Shown here one piece after another: positions 30,037-42,311 of a stretch of DNA of 64,000 bases. The DNA comes from Trichaptum fuscoviolaceum (lineage: Eukaryota > Basidiomycota > Agaricomycetes > Hymenochaetales > Trichaptaceae), in the NCBI GenBank assembly GCA_910574455.1, contig CAJSYZ010000002.1:1513671-1577670 (forward strand), in the 5' to 3' direction. Position numbers and translations under genes: made by a program. The first letter of the stretch is position 1; every line of letters begins with the position of its first letter. The notes under the pieces are model-generated. The model was given only the letters and a program-made list of their open reading frames with translations, ran no database searches and was not told the DNA's origin.

Positions 30037-32014
30037 TCACATTGTCTCTTGTTCTAGCTCAGTGTGATTCTTCACGCGAAGATATAGCATGGGCAGTGCG
30101 AATACCAATCCAGCAACGAGGAGCACCCATGTTGAAACAAAAATGTTCATAAATCTGACCAAATGAGTGGTGGATGAGGACAGTAGCCTTCTGAAAAGTT
30201 ACTATGCATAACTTACGGTAACCCTACTCCATCTGCTCTCCAGACACCCGCAGCTCCAGCGGATTGTATAGATTTGTCTGCAAAAGAGACTTAAGCTCGA
30301 TTAGACAATCATAACGGTACCTAAGACCTACAAAAGCCCGTAAGATACGCAAGTTTCGCCGGGTCATTAGACATAGCACCCATCATCCAATACGCTGTGG
30401 TTTGCCACATTGCATCAAGAAGGCCGCAGAATATATACAACCAAATCTTCGCGGGATAACCCCTATCGTGGAAGTCAATGGGAATCATTGTTTTCACAGA
30501 TTCCCGGGTGTAGTCCCTACAATGTATTCATGTAAGAGTTATCTGTGAGTTGACCAAGAATGCATAGTAACCTTTGATAAAAGTAGGCCCAGATGTGCAC
30601 GATGAAGACCATGATGAGTAGGACAGTCCAACCGACAAAAGCACGAGCTCGGCGAGAATACTTCTTGGTGTCAAGAAGTAAACCTATACCCAGGGAACCA
30701 AAAATCTGTGAGATCCAGTACACGAGGTTGTTCAAAGAACGAGTGCGAATGTTGAAAAGTGCCGCATTGTAATCGTTGAATTCTAAGGGCTGGTTGTTAG
30801 CGACAATGTCATCATGTGCCTTCCTGTGAGATTTCTTACGCCATGTATAGAACCAATTAGATGCAAAAAACATAGGAAATAAAAGAACTATTGCTGGGTC
30901 ATTGCGGAGCGCAACCCAAAGACCAATTAGTTCTGTCGTCCAGGTCGGATGTCGAGGTATTGTGACAAGCGACCCGTCAACTCGCACCATCTTCGACGGC
31001 TCGGCCATGCACATCGGAATGGCGACACCAATAGCCGTGAGAACGATGAATCCAATCTATCCGGACTGGTTCCAGTGCACGGAGTCTGCGATGATAGATA
31101 TGTACTCACATACGTCCCATTGCCCACTGAGAGCGGGAGTTGTCAATGGCGTTCGTACACAATAAAGAAAGCAATTAAATCAAAGGTAGACGGATTGATG
31201 CTAGTACAGACCTGAGCCTCCCTAAAGGATCGAATGAAGAGCAGCTTTAGTACAGAGACGAGTCTAAGGGTAAAATGTAAGACCTTCGAGTTGATATTCT
31301 GGCCTAAAGAGACAGAAGCCCCCACAACACCCCCGAGGTTAAATATGGCCCAGAAAATTCCGATGTAAAGACCCTTTTGACTTTCTATTACAAACGCTTG
31401 TTGGTGAATCGGATAAACAGATGGACATAAGTTAGATACCAGTAGGATATGCTAGCATGAGCGATCCTTGAGCTGTCCAGAGGAGACCAGCACAAATGCC
31501 AAGTATAGCACCAGCTGCGATAACGAACCCCTTCGCGTTGGGATGGATATTAAGTGCCCTATCGACACAGTCAATTAATATGTTCCAACCTCATCCCCAT
31601 AATTTACTCACAGATAGGAACCAATGTATAAACAGTAGCCGGTGGTGCCTATGAGCAATGTGATGCGAGAACCTAGTTTGTTGTTAATGGACCTGCTCGA
31701 TAGGAAAGAATATGCTCAGAGTTAACAGATGAGAAGAAGAAGACGGCGATGAGCAGAACAGACCCCGCAAAAAATGCAGCAAACGCGAAGGTTGCGTAGA
31801 GGGCGGCGTTTGCATTTGCACTCGTCGTGGCGTCCAGTTGCCCACCACCTCCAAGGCCATTGAGAGCATTGAATAATCCTGGACCCATGAAGCATACGAA
31901 GCCAAGCATGACGACCTGGGTAATCGGATGATAGTACAGGGCTTTCAGCCCGGTATATTGCTGGACGCCATCCTCGGCACTGTGTTCGTAGTCTTTCTTC
32001 TCAAGGACAGACAT
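30037..32014 (-). CDS. UNC93-like major facilitator membrane protein, 479 aa
   Basis: Exons on the minus strand: 32014-31764, 31692-31612, 31558-31440, 31396-31284, 31221-31212, 31126-31110, 31056-30572, 30516-30332, 30277-30217, 30154-30037. The sum is 1440 nt, one open frame. The protein has the fungal UNC93-like signature: HPITQVVMLGFVCFMGPGLFNAL, GGGGQLDATTSANANAALY, KGLYIGIFWAIFNLGG and GNGTYIGFIV, with about 11 hydrophobic segments. The family is related to ion-channel regulators of animals; in fungi the transported substrate is unknown. Exons 5 and 6 are only 10 and 17 nt, yet both are needed to keep the frame and the conserved NS-K-GGSVGNGTY stretch. Confidence 0.88.
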
Positions 32015-32671
32015 GATGCGGAAGCGTTGCAGCCCGGGCTTCTGCAGGGTAGGAAGAGAGGCGCTATCGAGCGGAGGGAGACAAGGAAGGTTTTATACAT
32101 CCAGTGACTGTCGGCAGTAGGGAGCGAGGACGAGGAAGCATATGGAGGAGCGACAAGCAAGAATAGTTTTCCGCCCCGTGATACCAGACACAGCAGACTT
32201 GGAGATAAGCCTTCCACTTCCCCAATTGCCCATGTGCTGCAGCAGCCAGATCTGCCAGCACTTGCAAGAGATGTATACCGCCAGCGCAGAAGATGGAGTT
32301 CATGCATCAGACATGTGGTGATGGAACCGACAACGCTTCCACTTCTGCGGACCAGAACGCTCTCGGCGGGCTATACTTGTACTTCAGACAAAATAAACAT
32401 CCATTCATGTCACCGTAAAAGGCACTGCTTATCACTGGCAAATCAAACAAACGAACAAACAATTCCTGCATCGAATTCGTGAATCAGTCATTATCCGGAC
32501 TTACACAACCCGGACAAAGATAGCGTGCATAAAAATGTTAAGGAATAGAACAGCAGAAGATACGGTAGGTTATGGACTTATGGTTGGACACGGCAAGAAA
32601 TATTCTAATTGAGCAAAAGCTGCAACAAAGAAGGTCCATTGAGTTCACGGAATAACGACCGTGACGTCATT
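32015..32671. other. Intergenic region upstream of the UNC93-like gene
   Basis: It lies between the UNC93-like start and the YOP1 stop. Small ORFs on both strands look random. It probably contains the UNC93-like promoter and the YOP1 3' UTR. Confidence 0.4.
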
Positions 32672-33367
32672 TCAGTCGGATGTCGCAGTATTAACACGAT
32701 CGCGAAGGCCATCTGCAGACGCAGTAGTGGTCGGCTGCGAATACAGGGCGGGAGACGACGCGTTAGCAACAATCGGCTTCAATGCGGCGTGGTACAGCTT
32801 CTGGGCACCCTATAAAGGATAAACAAGCACACGACGGTCAATGTCATCATTGGCGCCATAAACGGAAAGACATACGCGGAAAGCAGGGAGCTGCAGCCAC
32901 AGAGTAAACGCAGTCTTGAAGGTAAAGTACCACGGGAAGTAGTAGAGCACCATACGAAGAGCGAAGCTCTCGAGGAAATTGAAGAAGCCGAACACCACCC
33001 AGTATGTCAACCATTGGACATCGTCCTGAGAACCTGGGCTTTCGATAGCCCTGAACGAGAGGTAAGCCGGAAGACCCCAACCGATGAGGTTTGAGACAGG
33101 CGACGCCAGCGGGTTGACAAGCAGGAGAAGAGCAGTAAGAAATACGGTGCCAATCACGGCGTACGTCTTGGGGACTTGGGTGCGCTGTTCCAGGGTATTG
33201 AGCACTGGGTACTTGGACAACTGAAGGGCATTTGGTCAACCAATGCAATAACGCTCTCCATACAGTTAGACACTCACTTCCTTGTCAAGCTGGCTAACAT
33301 AGTAGTTGGCCTTATCAGTGGCTTGCTGGAAAGCAGGATGCTGTTGAACTTTCTGCGCAGCGGACAT
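32672..33367 (-). CDS. YOP1: YOP1: ER-membrane curvature protein of the DP1/REEP/HVA22 family, 190 aa
   Basis: Exons on the minus strand: 33367-33278, 33220-32876, 32809-32672. The N-terminus MSAAQKVQQHPAFQQATDKANYY and the following SKYPVLNTLEQRTQVPKTYA match the family. Two long hydrophobic hairpins follow (FLTALLLLVNPLASPVSNLIGWGLPAYLSF and WLTYWVVFGFFNFLESF), then LRMVLYYFPWYFTFKTAFTLWLQLP and a family-typical GAQKLY segment. The protein shapes ER tubules together with reticulons. The length is normal. An acceptor-like CAG directly before the ATG suggests an intron in the 5' UTR. Confidence 0.94.
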
Positions 33368-33679
33368 CTGTTGCCAGGGACGAGATTAGTAAATTTTCCA
33401 CCCAAAAAGACGAGAAGGAGGCGAGAGAGATGAGTACGAACCGTTAAGAGACTTTAAAGGTCGTGAAAAAGCAAGATGTACAACAGACGAGCGGTAGGGG
33501 AACAGAGGACGTCGATGTTGAAGAGGAGGCGAGCTGAAGAGGAGAGCGTGGCTTTTCACGAGGGACGTCACCGTCTCGTTTTTCATACTCCGCCATCATT
33601 TCCCACGGGTTAATAAGTTATGTCACGCGATCTGCTACGTGTTAACGCTGTTGCTGCTCTCTTACGCTCAAGTAACACC
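33368..33679. promoter_or_regulatory. Divergent promoter region YOP1 / OST5
   Basis: 312 bp between two start codons on opposite strands, so both promoters must lie here. No definite motif was assigned. Confidence 0.6.
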
Positions 33680-34046
33680 ATGGCCACTGCGGACTCGGCG
33701 ACGTACGAGGCCATCAAGGTAAGTAGTCATCTCCTTCCATAGTCTGCGCACGACTGAAAGCCCGTCTGTAGACCTGGCATCGTGGTCTGCCTCCATTTTC
33801 ACCCTATATCTCCGTCACACTATTGCCGTACCTCGCGTTCATCCTTCTTTCCACCACATTCGCACTCGCTTTCTACTTTTCAACGTACGTCTCATTTACA
33901 TCTCATACAATATCTCCTTCTGAACAACAACTACTAGTCTCCCCAAAAATGCATTGGCCCGCCAAACTGGAGTAGCACTCATAGGTAGCGCCCTCGGAGG
34001 CTTCGGCATCGTTACTCTCTTTTGCTCTGTCGGTGTATACGTATAG
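33680..34046 (+). CDS. OST5: OST5/TMEM258 subunit of the oligosaccharyltransferase complex, 86 aa
   Basis: Exons: 33680-33718, 33772-33884, 33938-34046. It is a small protein with two transmembrane helices (VTLLPYLAFILLSTTFALAFY and ALIGSALGGFGIVTLFCSVG) and the characteristic C-terminal GVYV. In yeast, Ost5 is a small subunit of the ER complex that transfers the dolichol-linked glycan to Asn residues of nascent proteins. The length matches the family (80-90 aa). An upstream in-frame ATG at about 33620 exists, but the 33680 start gives the typical length. It converges with RPA12, 115 bp away. Confidence 0.88.
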
Positions 34047-34161
34047 AATGGCAGGACAACATTTCGATCCGGTAACCGCTTTCCGTCTCCCATGTATTGT
34101 TGGAAGAGCCGAACGATGGATAGATAAAGGATTTGCTCGTCATTTCTGTATGTCTCCTTCC

Positions 34162-34837
34162 TTAGTTATTTAAACGCCAACCGAATTCACAGGCGACGCA
34201 CTTCACAAAAGATATGCGTTAAAGTTATGTCAGTGGTGAGCAGGTTGACAAAGATACGTACGGTATAAATAATAGTCGAGCCTTCGTCAGCGCTTCTCAT
34301 CTGTTTGTCGCGAGACTGTTAGGAAAGCAGTTTCAACGTGGTTGGAGTCGTCTGCGTACCTGCTTTTCTACAGAATACGCCTCACTGTTACCGCAATTAG
34401 GACATTGCTCGTTCACCTGTAATTTAACATGAATGTGTCGTCAAGCGAAGGGTATGCGAAATCATAGTCTTACGACTGTACGAGTTTCTCCTCCCTCGTG
34501 GACTTTAGTTTGCGTTTTCCGTTTCTGTCTAAGTGCAGACGGGAATGCGTCAGGATGAGATCGAGTCGTGATCACGATATTTTCATAGGCTTGACGCAAA
34601 GAGCTCGGTGAGCGAACAAGTGGAAAGTGAGAGGGAACGTACAGGAGGCGTTTTCAATGAAACCACACTGTTCACAGGGGATGGTTTCTTCTGATTCGGT
34701 AGGAAGGTCGAGAAGTGTGCCGCAATCTGGACAAAACAGAAGGGAGCCTGCAAATCGGACAGGTTTTCGCTATCTAAGCTTTTTGCCGTGAACGATCAGC
34801 TCACTAACTGACCGACTTTGTGCGCTTCTTTGGGCAT
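34162..34837 (-). CDS. RPA12: RPA12: RNA polymerase I subunit with two zinc ribbons, 126 aa
   Basis: Exons on the minus strand: 34837-34813, 34747-34643, 34589-34474, 34416-34360, 34300-34262, 34200-34162. The N-terminal ribbon is GSLLFCPDCGTLL with CEQC (Cys 14, 17, 34, 37). The C-terminal TFIIS-like ribbon starts NEQCPNCG (87-90), contains the RSADEGST loop with the acidic pair that promotes RNA cleavage (103-110), and ends YTCVACEFGWRLNN. The subunit supports RNA cleavage and termination by RNA polymerase I in the nucleolus. Six exons for 126 residues is notable, but the frame and length fit the family exactly. Confidence 0.92.
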
Positions 34838-35291
34838 ACGTATCGACTCGTTGGTCTAGAGAATCAATAGCTAAGAAGAAAACAGAGAAGAGAAGGTGGA
34901 GTCGGAGGAGAATCATTGAAGATTGAAGAAAATATCAGTTCCGCACGTGACCCTCTCACTGGCACTGGCATGCGGAGCGTCAAGATCAGGTCTGCTCCTT
35001 TTCAACTTTCTAACGACACAACAGTTGTGCTCGCCACATTTTGTCCCCTGGCATTAGGATGTGGCACATCAGGCATCTCTTCATCGCCAACGATATTCCC
35101 CATGCATGCGTCCGGCTGCACTTATATGCCAGTGGAGAAGGAGCCTGAAGATGTCTCTGGATCTTTTGGCCTTCTTTCCTACAACCACTTGTCTTCTCTA
35201 TTCATCGACTATCCTACTGCCTTGTCCGACTGTCCTAGGGCACACGTGAACATTTGGTAGCAAGTCTTCTGATAATCACCGAAGGGCGTTC
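34838..35291. other. Upstream region of RPA12 and of the next plus-strand gene
   Basis: A plus-strand ORF at 34916-35260 has no protein-like conservation that I can recognise and could be an unrecognised 5' exon of the following gene. Otherwise this is the RPA12 promoter region. Confidence 0.35.
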
Positions 35292-36482
35292 ATGAGGAAA
35301 GTAGAACGAACCTTTACTCCTGCAAACACACTGTACAGAGAAAGTGCACCTGAAACCACGAAAGAGCCATTCTGTCCTTTCAATCATGACTTCTGCCGCA
35401 ATCCTGCGAGGATACGGGCCGTTTTCGACACATCTGTTGCAGCGGCAAAATCTATGAATGCAGCTAGGCTCCAACTTTCACTTGCCAAAATACGTGCTGG
35501 AAAACTAGGCCTGAAAATCGATGTTCAAGAAGCAAAACAACTTACTTGGAGGGCTATTCAGACTCGCCCGCCAGTTGTACTGACGGCAGGACCAAGCAGT
35601 CCACCTAGAACGCCACGTCGGCCTGCCCTGGAGTATCCTTCCGCGGAAAGGTGAACTCATCTACACACTACTTGTTTTCTCAAATGCTCATAACGTGGAT
35701 TATCTCAGGCTATATCTGATAAATGCTCAGAATGCCCTTGACAGGAAAGATCAGATAGAGGCCTCTCACTGGTTTGCATGTGCTGAACTAGAACGTAAGC
35801 ATACTGAGAAGGAAGCAAATGAGAAGGAAGCTGCATCAAATTCGCATGTGCGAGATAACCCTGCTTCATCATTTAGTACGGACCAGCACGCCGCGCGATC
35901 GTGGAGAACGACTTCTAGTCGACAGCAGCTTTCTTATTCGCATGAAGAATTCGTAAATAAGCCTGAAGTTTCGGATGGTTCGATTCCTATTGTCCTCGAA
36001 TACAATGTTGTTACAAGTCCTGGTGGTATCAAGAACGACGTGCCCATTGATGTGGCTAAGGATGAGTTGATGTCTGATACTTTGACAAAACCGAATTGTA
36101 GAGAGCGCCGCTCTGGAACGAAACCCCGAATTCGAGGTCGGGCCGCAATAACGCAACCACGTCCACCTACGAGTATGAGACAGGACACCGAGAACGTAAT
36201 GCTCTCGCCTTCACCATTAAATCCGAGTCAATACGTACAGGAATCCGTGATTGGCATTGATCCTTGCGATCCGATGGTGAGTGCGGCTGCTGAGTACTAA
36301 GTGCAGGGGGACGTAAACCAACAATAACCGATCACTAGCTGGTCACGTCCGTTGATCACCTGCGCCCTCGGAAGAAGAAGCGGTTTCTTAGATGTAACAC
36401 AGGTGCGTTCCACTCAACAAAGTTTCTCATAGCTCTTATCTTGACGTCAATCGCGATATGTAGCGATACCGAGCTAGGCTGA
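35292..36482 (+). CDS. Unrecognised gene, about 356 aa, probably a nuclear or scaffold protein
   Basis: Model: exons 35292-35650, 35709-36276, 36339-36482. The first splice is well supported: the frame joins as SAER-LYLINAQNALDRKDQIEASHWFACAELERK, which looks helical. The N-terminal exon has helices (SVAAAKSMNAARLQLSLAKIRAGKLGL), and the second half is Ser/Pro/charged and likely disordered. A strong donor (ATG|GTGAGTG) at 36277 suggests a third exon with a basic RPRKKKRFLRC stretch; without that splice the protein ends at 36300. The start may lie further upstream. No family recognised. Confidence 0.5.
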
Positions 36483-36910
36483 TCATCCTTGAACTATTCC
36501 TTAATTTCACTGCTTTATATACTTGATTGAAATATAATACACTGCACCGAGACCAGCGACTTCATTTCATGCTCATCTGTACTTGTCAAATTCAAGCACC
36601 CTTCGAGGGTGTTCAAAATATTTTGTGAACAAACACAACATAACACAAATGTACGATTATAAGGCAGACACGATAAAACATAAAAGTACAGTTAGGATGA
36701 ACTAGGCATGATAAAAATACAGTGAACTATGCACAACCCCATATGACACCAAAAATGGAAGAAACGAGAATAAGTACGTATAAGACATATGAACAAATGC
36801 GATAAGTGATTAGAGGCAACGCGTCATAGGAAAGCAAGGTGCAGAGCAGGTATCCACAGCAGATTATACTGATGTCTCGAAGAGAAAATGAGAATGCGCA
36901 AGCGTCTAGT
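36483..36910. other. Convergent intergenic region
   Basis: About 430 AT-rich bp between the unrecognised gene and the FYVE gene. No gene seen. Confidence 0.45.
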
Positions 36911-38315
36911 CTAGAATGTTGCCACCTCGAATGACTTCCGGTACTCGATGGGTTCCGGAGGACGGGGAGCACGGAGTTTAAATTCTAGTGGGCAAGAAAA
37001 TAAGCTCCAACTTATGTTGCCGTAATGCTATTGTTACTCACCCCCATGTCTAATGATCGGATTGAGTTTCCTCAGCCGTTCCTTCTCTGCTTCGCGTTCC
37101 AAAGCGATTTCAAAGGGGGCTTTACCACCCGGAATACGATGTCCGTCCCAATTGCGAACAAGCTTTGGTTCCCAACGACCACCACCGTTTGCTTTGCAAA
37201 TGGAGCTGTGATGGCGTAATGGGTAGTAATCGAGATCACCGAGCGAAGTCTCTGGAGAAGGCATAGAGGGAATGCTGGATTGGGATGACGACGCCCGACT
37301 AGAGTTGTGGGAGCGGCGAGACTTATGCCCAGAAGGTCGGCGCCTGGGCCGTTTCTGATCGATAGCAGAAGATGCTAGCGAGGATGAGCTACCTAGATCA
37401 TCGGCCCGCGAAATGCTCGAGGCTGAGATAGCCGGAGATGCGACGTCGGCACCATGAATCTGAACGTAACAATCATCGCACACGCGGGCGGTGAGAACCG
37501 GCGAGATCGGCGATTCATAAACAGAAATGGGGACGTTGCGAGGCGGGAGGAGGAAGTCGAGTTGAGCAGTGTCTAGGAGTTGGGTGACGCGGGTGCTGCA
37601 TTGACCACAGAAAACGCCTCCACATTTACGGCAATGCTAATTAATAGTAAAAGCGAGTCAGAACACGAACTCAAGGCCGGACACGAGGCGATAAACAAAG
37701 ATAACGACAGGGGCTAACTCACATGTTTCCGTTCGAAAAGCGAGAACTTGCGGCGACAAAGAAAGGTATCACAGCGGCTCGACTGCGAGTCGGGCTAGAA
37801 AGAAGAAACAGGAGGTTCATCAGCCTTTGACCATCAAACCGGGTGTACAAACAAGTACAAAGCAAGACATTGGCGTGGGAGAGGGTGGCCACAGACGCGT
37901 CCGGAGCACAAGGCGACAAAATACACACCTTCCAGAGATCCTTCGGAATCAACACAGCCAGATGCTCATTGCGACGAAGACTAGACGCGGATGATAGAAC
38001 TGAGGAGACAGACTCGGCTAGTGGCGAGCAGGTGGACACGGGTGACGCGGGGAAGGTCTGGGAGTCAAACGAGGCGTTTCTCGATGAGCTGAGCGATGGG
38101 GTCGATGCAATAGCTGATGATATAAATGAGCTGGTGTGAGAGCTGAATGGAAATATGGACATACAGGGAGAAGAAACTCGGAGATCGCGTTCGACCGGGG
38201 CGCTTTCGTGTGTGGCCTCGGGGATGGTAGCTAAAGCGACTCTGGGCGATGTGGAGGGCGACGGACGCGGAGGCAAAAGATGAGCGTGGGCGGCAAGCGC
38301 GGCGGCGACAGTCAT
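36911..38315 (-). CDS. FYVE zinc-finger protein, 375 aa
   Basis: Exons on the minus strand: 38315-37929, 37794-37723, 37636-37042, 36984-36911. The N-terminal 125 residues are Ser/Pro/Ala-rich. The FYVE domain at about 128-210 shows the three signatures: WKPD, ERKHHCRKCGG and RVCDDCY, with the paired cysteines that hold two zinc ions. FYVE domains bind phosphatidylinositol 3-phosphate on endosomes and vacuoles. A basic serine-rich linker and a conserved-looking C-terminal part (WEPKLVRNWDGHRIPGGKAPFE) follow. Candidates are Pib1/Pib2-like endosomal proteins, but the C-terminal parts of those were not recognised here, so no symbol is given. Confidence 0.88.
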
Positions 38316-40655
38316 TGTTCTGAGCGGTGGGGAGGAGGAGGAGAGGGAGGAGATGTCGGGCGGGGGCTATGAGGAATGTGGCATCAAAACCGAAAACCAA
38401 CTGCGACTTATGTATGTTCGAGCAGTCCCAATCGGGTAATCTGATCTAGATCTCATTTAACCTCTGTGGCCGTTCCCTCGGCGCCTCGAGTCCACTTTCC
38501 ATCTTCCTCTTCCCCGCATAGACACTCCTCGTCGACATCATCTCTGCCGGGGCGTCTAGCTCACGTTCATTGCCCACCATCAGCGAGACGAGCACGGACG
38601 ATGGACAGATGTGGTTGGACGAGCTGGGTGGTTGCGGAAGCTATGTTGCAGGAGAAGTGGCTGAAAATAGGAAATAGGCACCGCTGATGGCTTGACGTGT
38701 CGTAGGCCGATGATTCTGCGCACCTCCTCGATCCGTACCGTGCTTTCGCTCTGGCTCACTGGCTGTCCTGGCTGCCATTTTCCCCGCATCCTCCGTAGAC
38801 ATACTTACCCCGCAGTTCGAAGGCAGCCAGCAAGTTGCTCCATCTTTCCTTCCTTGCCAAAGGCGCGGGGAGCTGGGATTGCCATAGTGCGGATAACGTG
38901 CCGAGCAATAGAATTTTACGGTTGCTTGTTTGGACGAGAGAGTGACTAAATTACATTTTTTCACTTTGCAATGGTGGGAGCCAATGGAGGCGTTTTCATG
39001 ACGATCGTCGATCTTGCTCCTCGCGTGTCGCGGCTTGGCCGTAAGCGGCGGCGACGGTTCGCGCGGCCTCGCCCACTTGCCCAGCTCGGCAGCTCCCCGC
39101 CATGCGCCCTCGCCGTTTCACGCTCGCCTCCGAGACATCCTCCTAAGCTCCAGCATAAGGCCCAGAAAACCGGCTGCACACCGCCATGCGTCCTGCGCTG
39201 CCCCCTCCGGCTCTTTTTCCAACGACGAGACGACGGAAAAACGTATGAGCGAAAACGCCGCTCGTTAATTGACCATCTTTTTCGTTTTCTCCAGGGGCGT
39301 TTTGGAAATTCCAGAAAGGCGATGCGAACCGTTTCAGGTTGTTCGCATCCACCATAAAAGCCTAATCCATAACAGGCAATATATCCAGCCACGGGCAGCC
39401 AACCCTTGCTTTTTTCCTCCACTGTTCTTCCGTCCTCTCCACGGCCTTTGCTTTCATGTTCCTGGCTTCCTCTACATGTTTCGAGCAGATGCAAGCACCC
39501 TCACGACAATCATGAACTCTGCTTCAGCTTTTTCATCTCGCAGACAAACGCCTGTCTGACGTCCGACGATCATCTGCCTCGTGCGCGCTTTCTGACTTTC
39601 GATTTTGCTCTTGCGCCCGTCGCCCATGCAACGCCGGACGTGTCGTTGCAGAACCACACCGCGTGCCGGATGCCCCGCATGGCGAGTGACGACGACTCCG
39701 GCCGGTGCGGGCTTCTTCTCGGGCGTTGATTCGCGGTCCGCCCCCTGTCTTCCATAGTGATGTTGACCCCTTTCGGTATATGTCGGCTGCCTCCCATCGC
39801 TTTTCGCTCTGCCTTGCCACGCTTTCCGAGTATCATGATGACTTGATATCATGCTTGTTATCCCAACTATCACGCACCTGTAACATTTGATGAATCCAAT
39901 GAATGTTATTTCTCTTATCTCTCCTATGTATGTTCGTTAATGCCTCTCTAGAGCCATGCAGGGCAATTCCGACGTCCCGCGGGCAAATCAGGTACGTATA
40001 AACGATAGTGTATGGTGGACGCTTGCCTCTGGGGATCAGTGCGTACTGATGCTCCTGGCCATAGCGTTGTGGGAACTTCACCAGCCTCGGCTATGATTTC
40101 ACCAATCAGATCGATCAAGGCAAACCAATTAGCTCGCTGCAGGTTGCTTACCGGCTTTCCCACATGTTCATTCATTCCATCCTGATGTTATTGACCGGGA
40201 CGATGAGTACACGACAGCCGCGAAAAATATCACGCTCTGCTCGTTCGAAGCACAAGGGTTGTTCACCGTGGGTTTGGGTAAGCTTTAGCAATAACATCGA
40301 ATACGAACGGGCGCGAGACTTCCGCGGACGACGATACTCAGCATGTTCAATCAGCCGGGACCGATAGAAATACTTTATACTTTGTGTGCCTCGATACTGA
40401 TATGTCGAGTTTGGTTAGAGTACCAAGAGGTCATGGAAGCAGCTATGTACTAGACGAAGTCCGCGGTGACAAACGACACTGATTGTATGCGCGTGACAGG
40501 CGCGTGACAATCGTGTCTTGAGGCCTGAGCAACTATCGAGTACAACAGCGCTATTCTGTCTTTCTGCTCACCATCAGATGGACATTTCAGACTCGGCGAG
40601 AGTCAGAGTGGCGCTGGTATGCAATCAATCAATCACCTCCGGTTTCTTCAGCTAA
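38316..40655. other. 2.3 kb without a convincing gene
   Basis: Several ORFs of 60-177 codons occur on both strands (for example minus 38961-39494, rich in Arg and Gly). None shows intron-joined continuity, domains or natural composition. The sequence is GC-rich and low in repeats at 38960-39720. It may hold the promoters of the flanking genes, a non-coding transcript or a rapidly evolving gene. Confidence 0.45.
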
Positions 40656-42311
40656 ATGTATGATAGGCCCTTGTCATCTTACGACACAAACCAGGCCATC
40701 AAAGTTGTGCAGGTATTTCTCATAATCATATCAAAGTGTTATATCGAATACGAGTGAAGGCCTCGCGACACAGGATGTCTTCTAGATCTTCGCGCACGAT
40801 TTCCTCTGCATGCTGGCGGCGATGATGCGCAAACTGGAGGTGAAGAGCCATGGCGAGAACAGGCGTGCTTGTTGGAAGAAGAGGTACGAACTCTGAAGAG
40901 GAAAGCAGCTCTGGAGAGCGCAGGTGAGCTTCAGCGAGACCATCCTCAATTGCATATTTCAATAGCAGCGCAAAGAACTTGAGGCACTTCGAGCAACTCT
41001 TCCGGCACCGACTCAAGAGACACCCTTGGCAGAACCTTCGAGTACTGGTGCGCCATCGAAAAAGAAGAAAAAGAAGCCAAATCCATCTAGCAAAGAGAAG
41101 ACTTTCCCTAGCTCTCAAAACCCCATCCAATTCTCCGATCTTCAAGCCGCCCTGTGCAGCCTATCCACGGGTATGTCCGTATAAAGTTTTATATTGACGT
41201 TACATCAATTATATGAAATTTAGGCATCGACCTTCCTGCGCTTCACAACCCTTTGAACGTTTTCAATGCTTATCACAAACTGCTTCAGATCTCCATGAAG
41301 GATAGGCGGTCTCCCGACTTCTTAGCTGGTTTATCCTCATCTGCCACTCATGTCTTGCAGGCAGTCGGAGAATTATTACGTGCAATTTTGCAACCCCACA
41401 GTCAAACACCGGAAAATGCCTCAGAAATTATCGAAGTCATCGATATGATCCTGGATGCCCTACTGCCCTGTGTACTGGAAGTTGTCGCAGAAAGTTTCGC
41501 CAACTCTGGAAGCTCTAAGCACTATGAATCAAAACCGCTCTTGGATGTGTTTCTGGGCTCGCTGACTCTGGATATTCTCATTCCTCTGATGAAGGCTTAC
41601 GCACATCTAATTCGCTTTATGTTCACTTCTATGTTTCAAGCGACAAAAAGTATAGGGAAGAAGGCTACTCGTCCGGGAGCTATTTCTTCCTCTTCTCAAC
41701 CCTTATCCGATGTTCTTCCAGGTATTTTGGCTTTATTGAAGAGGATATTCGCGAAACTGCGAGATGGCAGCGCAAGAATTCTTCCCCGCACCGGAGAAAT
41801 ACTGGACTTTGTCGCTCTCTCGGCCGTAACGGAAATTTCTAAACTGTGGATGATCGACAGCAAACTCATTTACACTTCGTCCGATGGCCAAAATCAGGGC
41901 ACGGCTATTACCGTCGGTCATAATAATGAACGAACGGGACAGGTGGATGATCCTCGACCGGATCGGGAAACGAGGCTCACTCGGAGCGATCGAATATATC
42001 GACTTGCTCGAAAGGAAGCCCTCTGGTACCTGACGGCCATTGCTCACGAAGCGATGAACCCCACCTCGGGGGCAGTACGCGAGGTTTCGCCGAAAAGCAC
42101 CGGGAGTTCAGAGCTGTCCGGTCTTGCGCAAGAGCGAATCACGGACATCCTATCCGGTCTCCTCGTTCAGTGTACATCCGAATTGTACCACGAGGAAGGA
42201 GGTGCGCACTTAACACAAACATGCGAAAATGATCTTCTTCATATGGACGGGACGGAAAGGGGGCTGATCATGGGGCTTGTAGAACGGGCTTGGCTTGGAG
42301 GATATAGATGA
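40656..42311 (+). CDS. Unrecognised conserved-looking protein, 473 aa, mainly helical
   Basis: Exons: 40656-40712, 40786-40839, 40906-40923 (18 nt), 40966-41170, 41224-42311. The sum is 1422 nt, one frame. The start MYDRPLSSYDTNQAIKVVQ was preferred to an ATG at 40579 because only it joins in frame with IFAHDFLCMLAAMMRKLE. A coiled segment and a Lys-rich stretch (KKKKKKPNPSSK) follow, then 350 residues with amphipathic helices (HVLQAVGELLRAILQ, DVFLGSLTLDILIPLMKAYAHLIRFMF). This resembles helical-repeat proteins. No signal peptide or catalytic motif seen. Function unknown. It converges with DBP3. Confidence 0.65.

Noticed and set aside
32064..32482. Small ORFs upstream of the UNC93-like gene
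   Set aside because: No conservation signals, random composition and overlap on both strands.
38961..39494. 177-codon minus-strand ORF rich in Arg and Gly
   Set aside because: GC-rich region with overlapping ORFs in several frames; no family features and no intron-joined extension.
40579..40620. ATG at 40579 as start of the 473 aa protein gene
   Set aside because: Splicing from it does not enter the frame of the following exons; the ATG at 40656 does.
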